Source: Streptomyces huiliensis
GTDB taxonomy: Bacteria > Actinomycetota > Actinomycetes > Streptomycetales > Streptomycetaceae
Assembly (NCBI RefSeq): GCF_020037025.1
Contig: NZ_JAIQLH010000073.1
Location: 1 to 64,000, forward strand
DNA length: 64,000 nt
Direction of reading: 5' to 3'
Shown: positions 44,775 through 52,466 of the stretch, in pieces
Position numbering within the stretch: position 1 is the first letter of the stretch
How the letters are laid out: each line of letters opens with the position of its first letter
The notes under the pieces: model-generated
Databases searched by the model: none
Seen by the model: only the letters and a program-made list of their open reading frames with translations
Told to the model about the DNA's origin: nothing
Program-made: the position numbers and the translations under genes

Positions 44775-46292
44775 CTAGTGGCCTGCGCCGGTTCCGGCGT
44801 GCGTACCGGGCCGCCCGGCGGCGCGCCCGCCCGTCGCCTCCGCGGGGTCCGTGGCGTCCGGCCCTCCCCCCGGCGCCGCTTCCCGCACCGCCTTCGCCAT
44901 GGCCGCTCCCGCGGCCGCGGGCCGCCCGTGCCGCGGGATGAGGGCGGCGGACACCGCCGCGAGGGCGACGCCGGCCGCGCCGATCCACAGGGCGGGCTGG
45001 GTGCCGTCCACGATCGCCTGGGGCGACTCGAAGCCGCCGCGGGCGGAGAAGACCGAGCCGAGGACGGCGACCCCGAACGCCCCGCCGACCTCGCGCAGCG
45101 CCGCGTTGGTCCCGGAGACGATGCCCTGGTCGGCGGGGCGCACCGAGGAGAGGGCGAGCGCCGCGGCCGGGGCGAAGTAGAGGGCCATGCCGACGCCGCT
45201 GAGGATCAGGGCGGGCAGTTGGGCCACGTAGGACAGGTCGGCGGAGAGGACCAGGGCGTAGTAGGCGAGCCCGGCCGCCTGGCAGGTGAGGCCCCAGGCG
45301 GCCACGACGCGCCCGCCGACGCGGTCGGCGAGCCGGCCCGCGATCGGGGCGACGATCAGCGACATCCCGGTCCAGGGCAGCATGCGCAGGCCCGCCTCGG
45401 TGGGCGAGTAGCCGCCGACGGCCTGCAGGAACTGGCTGAGCAGGAAGATCGAGCCGAACATGCCGAAGAACATCAGCAGCCCGGCCGCGTTGATGCCGCT
45501 GAAGGCGCGGTTGCGGAAGAGGCGCATCGGCAGCATGGGGTTCCGGTGGGTGATGCCGTGCCGGACGAAGAGGGCGAGCAGCACGGCTCCCACGACGAGC
45601 CCGGTGAGCACCCGGCCGCCGGTCCAGCCGTACGTGTTGACGTTGACGACGGCGAAGACGATGCCGAAGAGGCCGCCGCTGACCAGGACCGTGCCGAGGA
45701 CGTCGAGCCGGGCGTCCGGCTTGCGGGACTCGGCGACGCGGAACCGGACGAGCGGGAGGAGCAGCAGCCCGATCGGGACGTTGAGCCAGAAGATCCAGTG
45801 CCAGGAGATGTGTTCGGTGAGCCCGCCGCCGATGAGCGGTCCGGTGGCGACGGCGAGGCCGTTGATGGCGCCCCAGATGCCGAAGGCCGTGCCGCGCCGC
45901 TCGGGCGGGGTGGCGGCGGTGAGCAGGGTGAGGCTCAGCGGCGTCATGATCGCGGCGCCGACGCCCTGGACGGCCCGGAAGGCGATGAGCGCGTCGATGC
46001 CGGACGACAGCGCGGCGGCGGCGGAGGCGGCGGTGAACAGGGCGATGCCGATGCCGAAGAACCTGCGGCGGCCGAACCGGTCGCCGAGCGCGGCGCCGAA
46101 CATCAGCAGGACGGCGTAGGTGAGCGTGTAGGCGCTGACCGTCCATTCGAGGTCTTCGAGCGAGCCGCCGAGGTCCCGGCGGAGGGTCGGCAGCGCGGTG
46201 GTGACGACGAGGTTGTCGAGCGCGGCCATGAAGCCGGCCGCGCCCGAGACGACGAGGGCCCAGGCGGCGCGTCGTGAGTCCTGCTGTTCCAC
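44775..46292 (-). CDS. MFS drug exporter, DHA2 (EmrB/QacA) family
   Basis: 505 residues, GTG start 46290-46292 with GGGGGAGAAGAG ahead. It has about 14 membrane helices. Family motifs include the acidic residue in helix 1 (FMAALDNLVVTTALPTLRRD), motif A (GALGDRFGRRRFFGIGI-like) and motif C (GLAVATGPLIGGGL). It should pump drugs out using the proton gradient. The TetR gene just upstream on the same strand and a shared operator show local repression. Confidence 0.9.
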   Translation of the reverse strand: MEQQDSRRAAWALVVSGAAGFMAALDNLVVTTALPTLRRDLGGSLEDLEWTVSAYTLTYAVLLMFGAALGDRFGRRRFFGIGIALFTAASAAAALSSGIDALIAFRAVQGVGAAIMTPLSLTLLTAATPPERRGTAFGIWGAINGLAVATGPLIGGGLTEHISWHWIFWLNVPIGLLLLPLVRFRVAESRKPDARLDVLGTVLVSGGLFGIVFAVVNVNTYGWTGGRVLTGLVVGAVLLALFVRHGITHRNPMLPMRLFRNRAFSGINAAGLLMFFGMFGSIFLLSQFLQAVGGYSPTEAGLRMLPWTGMSLIVAPIAGRLADRVGGRVVAAWGLTCQAAGLAYYALVLSADLSYVAQLPALILSGVGMALYFAPAAALALSSVRPADQGIVSGTNAALREVGGAFGVAVLGSVFSARGGFESPQAIVDGTQPALWIGAAGVALAAVSAALIPRHGRPAAAGAAMAKAVREAAPGGGPDATDPAEATGGRAAGRPGTHAGTGAGH

Positions 46293-46313
46293 TTCTCTTC
46301 TCCCCCTGCTTAT

Positions 46314-46327
46314 TTATCAGTCACTAA
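46314..46327 (-). promoter_or_regulatory. TetR operator before the MFS gene
   Basis: On the minus strand, TTAGTGACTGATAA, 22 bases before the GTG of the exporter. It matches the site at 46945-46958 in 12 of 14 bases and is partly palindromic (TTA...TAA). Confidence 0.65.
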
Positions 46328-46385
46328 CTTCCGGCCCCAAAAGAAAACCGGCCCGGCGGGCCGGCGGGAGCCGGTCGGCGTACGG

Positions 46386-46934
46386 TCAGTCGCGCTCGGA
46401 GGGCAGCCCGTCCCACACCCGGTGCTCGGGCGGGAAGCCCAGCGAGACCAGGGAGTTGATGAGCATCCCGTGCGCCATGAACCGGGCGGTCTCCTGCGGG
46501 TCGCCGCCCAGCGCGAGGCGGACCAGGTCGTTGAGCCGCTCCCAGCTCTCCCGGATCGGCCGGCCGAACTCGGTGTCCCCCGCCGCCTCGGCGGAGGCGA
46601 CGGCGACGCACATCTGCATGAGCATCAGCAGCGTCTCCTTGTCACGGGCGATGAGGCGCTCGTACGCGATGCCCATCGCCTTCATGACCCCCTCCGGCGG
46701 CACGCCGTCGGCCGCCTCCTCGAAGGTGCTCACGATCTTCTGCTGGCACGCGTCGACCGCCGCCAGGAAGATCGCCTGCTTGCCCGGGAAGAGGCGGAAG
46801 AGGTAGGGCTGCGACACGCCCACCCGGCGCGCGATCGCCTCCGTCGAGGTGCCGTGGTAGCCACCCCGGGCGAACTCGGCGACCGCCGCCCGGACGACGC
46901 TCTCGCGCCGCTCCTCCGCGCTCATCCTGACCAT
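46386..46934 (-). CDS. TetR-family repressor
   Basis: 182 residues. The N-terminal HTH is AEFARGGYHGTSTEAIARRV then GVSQPYLFRLFPGKQAIFLA. The C-terminal part is helical, with a ligand-binding domain. It lies directly upstream of the MFS gene on the same strand. Its own start region and that of the exporter carry the same 14-base site, so it probably represses both until a drug binds. Confidence 0.92.
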   Translation of the reverse strand: MVRMSAEERRESVVRAAVAEFARGGYHGTSTEAIARRVGVSQPYLFRLFPGKQAIFLAAVDACQQKIVSTFEEAADGVPPEGVMKAMGIAYERLIARDKETLLMLMQMCVAVASAEAAGDTEFGRPIRESWERLNDLVRLALGGDPQETARFMAHGMLINSLVSLGFPPEHRVWDGLPSERD

Positions 46935-46944
46935 GCGACTGAGA

Positions 46945-46958
46945 TTAGTGGCTGCTAA
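46945..46958 (+). promoter_or_regulatory. TetR operator before the tetR gene
   Basis: TTAGTGGCTGCTAA, 11 bases upstream of the tetR start, followed by a further CTAA. It is the counterpart of the site at 46314-46327. Confidence 0.65.
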
Positions 46959-47023
46959 CTAACTTCGCAAGGGCCGCGGCCGGGCAGCCGCCCCGGACAC
47001 CCGGGGCCTGCCCGACCAGGCCG

Positions 47024-47458
47024 TCAGGCCAGCCGCACCACGGCTCGCGGCATGCCGAGCACCCGCTGCCCGGCGCTGCGCACCAGCAGGTCGACGCGCA
47101 CGGTCCGCGCCTCGTCGTCCAGCTTGGCCGCGACCTTGCCGCTGACCTCGATGACCGCGCCCTCGTCGTCGTCCGGGACGACGACCGGCTTGGTGAAGCG
47201 CACCCCGTACTCGGCCACCGCGCCCGGGTCGCCGGCCCAGTCGGTGACCACGCGGACCGCCTCGGCCATGGTGAACATGCCGTGCGCGATCACGTCCGGG
47301 AGCCCGACCTCCTTGGCGAACCGCTCGTTCCAGTGGATCGGGTTGAAGTCGCCGGACGCGCCCGCGTAGCGCACCAGCGTGGCGCGCGTCACGGGGAACT
47401 CGCGCGTCGGCAGCTCGGTGCCGACCTCGACCTCGTCGTAGGACACCTTCGCCGTCAT
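47024..47458 (-). CDS. MaoC-like (R)-hydroxyacyl dehydratase, HadB-like
   Basis: 144 residues. The hot-dog fold has the catalytic Asp/His pair in GDFNPIHWNERFAKEVGLPD and IAHGMFTMA. It begins MTAKVSYDEVEVGTELPTRE. I chose the ATG that overlaps the previous stop (TGATG), with GGGGAGG ahead. With the upstream HadA-like gene it should form a heterodimer that dehydrates 3-hydroxyacyl thioesters, as in mycobacterial HadAB; the actual pathway in this organism is not shown. Confidence 0.88.
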   Translation of the reverse strand: MTAKVSYDEVEVGTELPTREFPVTRATLVRYAGASGDFNPIHWNERFAKEVGLPDVIAHGMFTMAEAVRVVTDWAGDPGAVAEYGVRFTKPVVVPDDDEGAVIEVSGKVAAKLDDEARTVRVDLLVRSAGQRVLGMPRAVVRLA

Positions 47459-47925
47459 CACGCCTCCCCTTCCTCGGCCGCCTCGGGCGCCCGGGCCACC
47501 AGCATCGTGTGGGCGGTCACCACGTGCTCGCCGTGCTCGTCGTGGACCTCGCCGCGGATGGTCAGCAGGTCGTTGCCCGCCATCGACTTGATCGACTCGA
47601 TGGTGGAGGTGACCGCCAGCCGGTCGCCGGCGCGGACCGGGCGGGCGTAGGCGAACTTCTGGTCGCCGTGGACGACGCGGCTGTAGTCCAGCCCCAGCTG
47701 CGGGTCCTCGATCACCTGGCCGGCGGCCCGGTAGGTGATGGCGAACACAAAGGTCGGCGGGGCGATCACATCCGGGTGGCCGAGCGCCTTGGCGGCCTCG
47801 GCGTCGGTGTACGCCGGGTTCGCGTCGCCGATGGCCTCGGCGAATTCACGGATCTTCTCGCGGCCGACCTCATACGGGGCGGTGGCCGGGTAGGTCCGTC
47901 CGACGAAGGACTGGTCGAGCGCCAT
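47458..47925 (-). CDS. MaoC-like dehydratase subunit, HadA-like
   Basis: 155 residues from ATG 47923-47925 (GGAGGTG ahead). It begins MALDQSFVGRTYPATAPYEV and contains EAIGDANPAYTDAEAAKALG and VIAPPTFVFAIT. It lacks the HWNE-type catalytic motif of its partner, as expected for the substrate-binding HadA subunit. The stop and the partner's start overlap, so both are made together. rpmG lies just upstream, as in other actinobacteria. Confidence 0.88.
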   Translation of the reverse strand: MALDQSFVGRTYPATAPYEVGREKIREFAEAIGDANPAYTDAEAAKALGHPDVIAPPTFVFAITYRAAGQVIEDPQLGLDYSRVVHGDQKFAYARPVRAGDRLAVTSTIESIKSMAGNDLLTIRGEVHDEHGEHVVTAHTMLVARAPEAAEEGEA

Positions 47926-48004
47926 CGGCTCGGCACCTCCTGGGTGTGGATACGCCATGAGGCCGCCCCCAGGAACCGGGGACGGCCTCATGAACGACTG
48001 TGCG

Positions 48005-48169
48005 TTATCGCGTTTCGCGGTGCGCGGTGTGCGCGTTGCAACGCGGGCAGTGCTTCTTCATCTCAAGACGGTCCGGGTCGTTGCGCCGGTTCTTCTTGGT
48101 GATGTAGTTCCGCTCCTTGCACTCCACGCAGGCCAGCGTGATCTTCGGGCGGACGTCGGTGGCAGCCAC
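48005..48169 (-). CDS. rpmG: 50S ribosomal protein L33
   Basis: 54 residues, GTG start 48167-48169: [20 protein letters not shown], then [20 protein letters not shown] and [14 protein letters not shown]. The CVEC and CPRC pairs form the zinc ribbon of the Cys-containing L33 form. It is the only L33 gene in the window. It lies between tRNA-Met and the HadA gene. Confidence 0.95.
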   Translation of the reverse strand: MAATDVRPKITLACVECKERNYITKKNRRNDPDRLEMKKHCPRCNAHTAHRETR

Positions 48170-48254
48170 GTGAGTGCTCCTTGACGGATGGACGGATGGA
48201 ACGCAGACAAGAGTAGCCGATCGGAGGACCGACCCCGCAATCGGCTACTGTGGG

Positions 48255-48327
48255 TAGCGGCGACCGGACTTGAACCGGTGACACAGCGATTATGAGCCGC
48301 TTGCTCTACCGACTGAGCTACGCCGCT
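48255..48327 (-). tRNA. tRNA-Met (CAT anticodon, elongator)
   Basis: 73 bases: acceptor AGCGGCG with CGCCGCT, anticodon stem GCGGC with loop TCATAAT (CAT), T-arm ACCGGTTCAAGTCCGGT. It lacks the three G-C pairs typical of initiator tRNA, so it is called elongator. Confidence 0.92.
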
Positions 48328-48379
48328 TTGATGCGGGGGGCGCCTCCCCGTCCGAAGACGGGGAGACCTCCCACACCAG

Positions 48380-48452
48380 AGCCCCAAAACGGAATCGAAC
48401 CGTTGACCTTCTCCTTACCATGGAGACGCTCTGCCGACTGAGCTATTGGGGC
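48380..48452 (-). tRNA. tRNA-Thr (GGT anticodon)
   Basis: 73 bases: acceptor GCCCCAA with TTGGGGC, anticodon stem TCTCC/GGAGA with loop ATGGTAA, T-arm AACGGTTCGATTCCGTT. It reads ACC and ACT codons and lies 52 bases upstream of tRNA-Met. Confidence 0.93.
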
Positions 48453-48662
48453 GAGCGAGGAAGACATTACACGCTCTGCGGCCGAAGGTGAAATCCGTAC
48501 CGGAAGGCCCCGGGCGGCGGGCCCGACGCCGTACCGCGCGCCCCCTGGCAGGTCCCGGCCGGTACGACTATTCGCAGCGCGCCGCAGCCTGCTCGAACCC
48601 GCCCCACCCGCGGCCTAGGCTCGGATCACGCTGCGCGAATGCCCCGGACCGTAGGGAGCGCG

Positions 48663-49955
48663 ATGCCCGACAACCAGCAGCCGCAGCCCGCCCGGAACCC
48701 CGACGGCGACGCGAGCTCCCCCTCCGGTTCCCCGGGCGGCGGCCCCGGCGAGAAGCCCCTCGTGCTCTGCGGCGCCCACCTCGCCGACGGCCGCGTGGTG
48801 GACGTACGGCTCAGCGGCGGCCGCGTCGAGGCCGTCGGCACGGCGGGCAGCCTCGCCCCCGGCCTCCGCTGCGACCTCGGCGGCTACCTGCTGCTGCCGG
48901 CCCCCGCCGAACCCCACGCACACGGCGACACGGCACTCACCGCCGGCCTCGCGGGCCCGGTCCCGGACGGCGTCGAGGACGTCCAGCGGCGCGCCACCGA
49001 GGCGGCCCTGCTCCAGCTCGGCCACGGCGCCACCGCCGTCCGCGCGCACGTCCGCGTCGGCGACGTGCACGGCCTGCGGGCGCTGGAGGGCGTCCTGGCC
49101 GCCCGCCGCGTCCTGCGCGACCTCACCGACCTCACGGCCGTCGCCGTCCCCCGGCTGCTCACCGGCCTCGCCGGGGCCGACGGGCTGGCCGTCCTCCGGG
49201 ACGCCGTCAAGATGGGCGCCACCGCCGTCGGCGGCTGCCCCGACCTGGACCCGGACCCCACCGGCTACGTGGAGGCCGTCCTCCGGATCGCCGCCGAGCA
49301 CGGCTGCGCGGTGGACCTGCACACCGACGCCGACGACCCGCCCCGGCTGGCCCGGATCGCCACGATGGCCGGCGGGCTGCGCCCGGCCGTCACCCTCGGC
49401 CCGTGCGGCGGACTGGCCCGGCTCCCCCGGGAGGCGGCCGTCCGGGCCGCGGAGCAGCTGGCCGCCGCCGGTGTGACGGTGGTGTGCCTGCCACAGGGCG
49501 ACTGCGGCGGCACCGCCCGCGGCCGCTGCCGCGTCTCGCACGCGGCGCCCGTCCGGCTGCTGCGCGCCGCCGGGGTGCGGGTCGCGGCCGGCAGCGGGGC
49601 GGTCCGGGACGCGGCCAACCCGGTCGGGCGCGGCGACCCGCTGGAGGCGGCGTTCCTGCTCGCCTCGCGCGGCGAGCTCACCCCCGAGCAGGCGTACGAG
49701 GCGGTCAGCGGGCGGGCCCGGGAGGCGATGGGGCTGCCGGAGGTCCGGGTCGAGGCCGGGTTCCCGGCGGAGCTGCTGGCGGTCCGCGGGGACGGGGTGG
49801 CCGGAGTGCTGTCGCTGGGCTACAGCCGGCTGGTGGTGCACCGGGGACGGGTGGTGTCGCGGACCAGCGCCGTCCGCGAGTACCGGCACTCGGTGGCCGC
49901 GCCCGCCCTGGAGCTGCCCCGGCAGGCGCCGCGCGGGGGCGAACCCTCCTCCTGA
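48663..49955 (+). CDS. CodA-like amidohydrolase homologue with a degenerate active site
   Basis: 430 residues, ATG 48663 behind GGGAGCG. A Pro/Gly-rich start is followed by a TIM-barrel amidohydrolase fold. The order of motifs resembles cytosine deaminase CodA: EPHAHGDTALT, VDLHTDADDPPR, AAGSGAVRDAANPVGRGDPL, LAVRGDGVAGVL. The HxH pair and the next His remain. The catalytic Glu (CodA HCDE) is Ala here, the later His of CodA's ASHTTAM is missing (LGPCGGL), and the metal Asp of CodA's GHDD is not there (GSGA). It may bind but not convert a ligand, or use different chemistry. Confidence 0.75.
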   Translation: MPDNQQPQPARNPDGDASSPSGSPGGGPGEKPLVLCGAHLADGRVVDVRLSGGRVEAVGTAGSLAPGLRCDLGGYLLLPAPAEPHAHGDTALTAGLAGPVPDGVEDVQRRATEAALLQLGHGATAVRAHVRVGDVHGLRALEGVLAARRVLRDLTDLTAVAVPRLLTGLAGADGLAVLRDAVKMGATAVGGCPDLDPDPTGYVEAVLRIAAEHGCAVDLHTDADDPPRLARIATMAGGLRPAVTLGPCGGLARLPREAAVRAAEQLAAAGVTVVCLPQGDCGGTARGRCRVSHAAPVRLLRAAGVRVAAGSGAVRDAANPVGRGDPLEAAFLLASRGELTPEQAYEAVSGRAREAMGLPEVRVEAGFPAELLAVRGDGVAGVLSLGYSRLVVHRGRVVSRTSAVREYRHSVAAPALELPRQAPRGGEPSS

Positions 49956-49987
49956 TCGCCGCGTCCACCGGGGCGTACGGTCGGATC

Positions 49988-50647
49988 ATGCGCATTGTCA
50001 TCGCTGGTGGACATGGACAGATCGCGCTGCGGCTGGAGCGGCTGCTCGCCCGGCGCGGAGACGAGGTGGCCGGTGTGATCCGCCGGCCGGAACAGGCGGG
50101 CGACCTGCTCGCCGCGGGCGCCGAACCGGTCGTCTGCGACCTGGAGTCGGCGTCCGTCGCGGACATCGCCCGGCACCTGGAGGGCGCCGACGCCGCCGTC
50201 TTCGCGGCCGGCGCGGGCCCCGGCAGCGGCATCGAGCGCAAGGACTCCGTGGACCGCGGCGCGGCCACCCTCTTCGCCGACGCGGCGGAGGCGGCCGGGG
50301 TACGGCGCTTCGTCGTCGTCTCCAGCATGGGCGCCGACGGGGAGCCCCCGGAGGGCACCGACCCGGTCTTCGCCGCCTACCTGCGCGCCAAGGGCGCCGC
50401 GGACGCGGACGTCCGCTCCCGCGCGGGCCTGGACTGGACGATCCTGCGCCCCGGCCGGCTCACGGACGACCCGGGCACCGGCCTGGTCACGCTGGACGGG
50501 TCGACGGGCCGCGGCGAGGTCACCCGGGACGACGTGGCGGCGGTGCTGCTGGGGCTGCTCGACGAGCCGGGGACGGCGGGCCGGACGCTGGAGCTGATCG
50601 GCGGCAGGACGCCGGTGGAGGAGGCGGTACGGGCTGTGGCGGGCTGA
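49988..50647 (+). CDS. NAD(P)-binding protein, NmrA/SDR-like
   Basis: 219 residues. The dinucleotide site is MRIVIAGGHGQIALRLERLL near the start, followed by VVCDLESA, AVFAAGAGPGSG, FVVVSSMGAD and LDWTILRPGRLTDDPGTG. It is an atypical short-chain dehydrogenase of the NmrA/NAD(P)H-binding type; the substrate is unknown. No ribosome site is seen before the ATG, and CGGATC is immediately upstream, which suggests a leaderless mRNA. Confidence 0.85.
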   Translation: MRIVIAGGHGQIALRLERLLARRGDEVAGVIRRPEQAGDLLAAGAEPVVCDLESASVADIARHLEGADAAVFAAGAGPGSGIERKDSVDRGAATLFADAAEAAGVRRFVVVSSMGADGEPPEGTDPVFAAYLRAKGAADADVRSRAGLDWTILRPGRLTDDPGTGLVTLDGSTGRGEVTRDDVAAVLLGLLDEPGTAGRTLELIGGRTPVEEAVRAVAG

Positions 50648-50838
50648 GCGGGGGTCCGTGTCGGGGTGGTGTTCGGGGTGGTGTGAGGGCTGACCGGCCC
50701 TCGTGCGCCCGGCTTCGGGCGCCCCGAAAATTACTCGAACACAGTTGAACGCACCCGGACCCACCTGAACGCGGGCGAGCGCACCGGACCCGTCGCACGC
50801 ACGCGAACACGCCCCGGACAAGCCCCGGAAACACCAAA

Positions 50839-50870
50839 GAGGCCCCCGCTCTCGGAAGAGCAGGGGCCTC
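50839..50870 (-). terminator. tRNA-Tyr terminator
   Basis: GAGGCCCC (50839-50846) pairs with GGGGCCTC (50863-50870), with an inner GCTCT/AGAGC stem. It lies just 3' of tRNA-Tyr and is followed by TTTGGTG on the minus strand. Confidence 0.75.
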
Positions 50871-50876
50871 ACTCGG

Positions 50877-50958
50877 TGGCGGCGCCAGGATTCGAACCTG
50901 GGTAGGCTAAGCCGACGGATTTACAGTCCGCTCCCATTGGCCACTCGGGCACACCGCC
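50877..50958 (-). tRNA. tRNA-Tyr (GTA anticodon)
   Basis: 82 bases with a long variable arm: acceptor GGCGGTG with CGCCGCC, anticodon stem GGACT/ATCC with loop containing GTA, T-arm CCAGGTTCGAATCCTGG. The CCA end is not encoded. Confidence 0.94.
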
Positions 50959-51193
50959 ATGGGTTGCCGCCTCGGACTCCCTTTCGAGATCTCCTTGGCA
51001 ACGACGTAAACCATACCCGATGACCGGGGGTGCTCCGCCACTCGGTTCGGAGCCAGCCGATCGCCGCCCGGATGACTAGGCTTGCGGGGCGGCCGTCCTC
51101 CGGGCCCGTCCGGCCCGTGCCGGGAGCCCGCCACCGAGGACGCCCCCACGCCGCGCCCCCTGACGGAATCTACGCACGAGGAGCCAACTCAAT

Positions 51194-51682
51194 ATGGCCG
51201 ACTCCAGTTTCGACATCGTCTCGAAGGTCGAGCGGCAGGAGGTCGACAACGCCCTCAACCAGGCCGCCAAGGAGATCTCGCAGCGCTACGACTTCAAGAA
51301 CGTCGGCGCCTCGATCGCCTGGTCCGGCGAGAAGATCGAGATGCGGGCCAACTCCGAGGAGCGGGTGAACGCGATCCTCGACGTCTTCCAGTCGAAGCTC
51401 ATCAAGCGCGGCATCTCCCTGAAGGCCCTGGACGCGGGCGAGCCGCAGGCCTCGGGCAAGGAGTACAAGATCTTCGCGTCCCTTGAGGAGGGCATCTCCC
51501 AGGACAACGCGAAGAAGGTCGCCAAGATCATCCGCGACGAGGGCCCCAAGGGCGTCAAGGCCCAGGTCCAGGGTGACGAGCTGCGGGTGTCCTCCAAGAG
51601 CCGCGACGACCTCCAGACCGTGATCGCCCTCCTGAAGGGCAAGGACCTGGACTTCGCCCTCCAGTTCGTCAACTACCGGTGA
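51194..51682 (+). CDS. YajQ-family nucleotide-binding protein
   Basis: 162 residues: [20 protein letters not shown], then [30 protein letters not shown] and [20 protein letters not shown]. Full length for the YajQ (UPF0234) family. Some members in other bacteria bind cyclic di-GMP, but the role in Streptomyces is not established. The ATG has GAGGAG ahead. It converges on the DUF3574 gene. Confidence 0.93.
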   Translation: MADSSFDIVSKVERQEVDNALNQAAKEISQRYDFKNVGASIAWSGEKIEMRANSEERVNAILDVFQSKLIKRGISLKALDAGEPQASGKEYKIFASLEEGISQDNAKKVAKIIRDEGPKGVKAQVQGDELRVSSKSRDDLQTVIALLKGKDLDFALQFVNYR

Positions 51683-51734
51683 CCCGGCGGGCGTACCGGT
51701 GAGGTGACCGGCGCGCCCGACGGCCATCGCGTCC

Positions 51735-51789
51735 GGACGAGGGCGCGCCGGGGAGGGTCCACTCGACCTTCCGCGGCGCGCCCTCGTCC
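51735..51789. terminator. bidirectional terminator after yajQ
   Basis: A perfect 16-bp stem (51735-51750 with 51774-51789) with a 23-base loop between two convergent genes. Confidence 0.8.
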
Positions 51790-51813
51790 CGTTTCCGGGT
51801 CGGCGACGGCCGC

Positions 51814-52284
51814 TCAGAAGTCCACGTTCGCGGCCTCGTCCGCGCGCATCACCGACTCCTGGCGGAACTGCTTCTTGTAGGCGGCGCGGATCTCCTCGAT
51901 GCCGGCGTCCTTCCCGCGCGCCTCGGACTTCGGGTAGTAGAGGGTCAGTTCGTAGGAGCGCTCGCGGATCACGACGCCCTTGGCGTCGCGCCACTGCCCG
52001 CGCGCGTCCTCGATGGTCAGGCCGTCGGGGAACTTCGGGGTGACGCGCCGGGTCACGAACTCGCGGAACTGGCGGTCCGTCACATCCGGCCGGCCGTCGG
52101 AGCGGGCGGTGCCGAAGTAGAGGTGCGTGCCGACGTACGGGGCGCCGCGCCCGGCCGTCGTCCGGGCGGCCGGCACCGGGTCGTCGCCGGCGTCCAGGGC
52201 GGCGTACGCCGTGGGGGCGCCCACGGCCAGGACGGTCGCGGTGGCCAGGGCGGCGGTGCGCAGGCGGGAGGTGCGCTGGGGCAC
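51814..52284 (-). CDS. secreted DUF3574 protein
   Basis: 156 residues from GTG 52282-52284 (AAAGGA ahead). The signal peptide is RTAALATATVLAVGAPTAYA. The mature domain shows the DUF3574 pattern THLYFGTARSDGRPDVTDRQ, TPKFPDGLTIEDARGQWRD and RSYELTLYYPKSE. The family is found in exported proteins; its function is unknown. It has no operon partner. Confidence 0.8.
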   Translation of the reverse strand: MPQRTSRLRTAALATATVLAVGAPTAYAALDAGDDPVPAARTTAGRGAPYVGTHLYFGTARSDGRPDVTDRQFREFVTRRVTPKFPDGLTIEDARGQWRDAKGVVIRERSYELTLYYPKSEARGKDAGIEEIRAAYKKQFRQESVMRADEAANVDF

Positions 52285-52466
52285 GGTGGGTCCTTTCGGC
52301 CGGGGACCGGCCCGGCGGCGGGCCGGTGCGCTGCTGGTGCGCCGCCGACGCGTCGAGGCGCGCCGTCCACTCTCCCGGCCGGTCCGCCGCCGTGCGGGCG
52401 ATGCGCGCTTCCCGACCGAAAAGCGCCGCTCTCGTTGGCTCCCGGCGGCGAGTTCGACCGGGAGCG

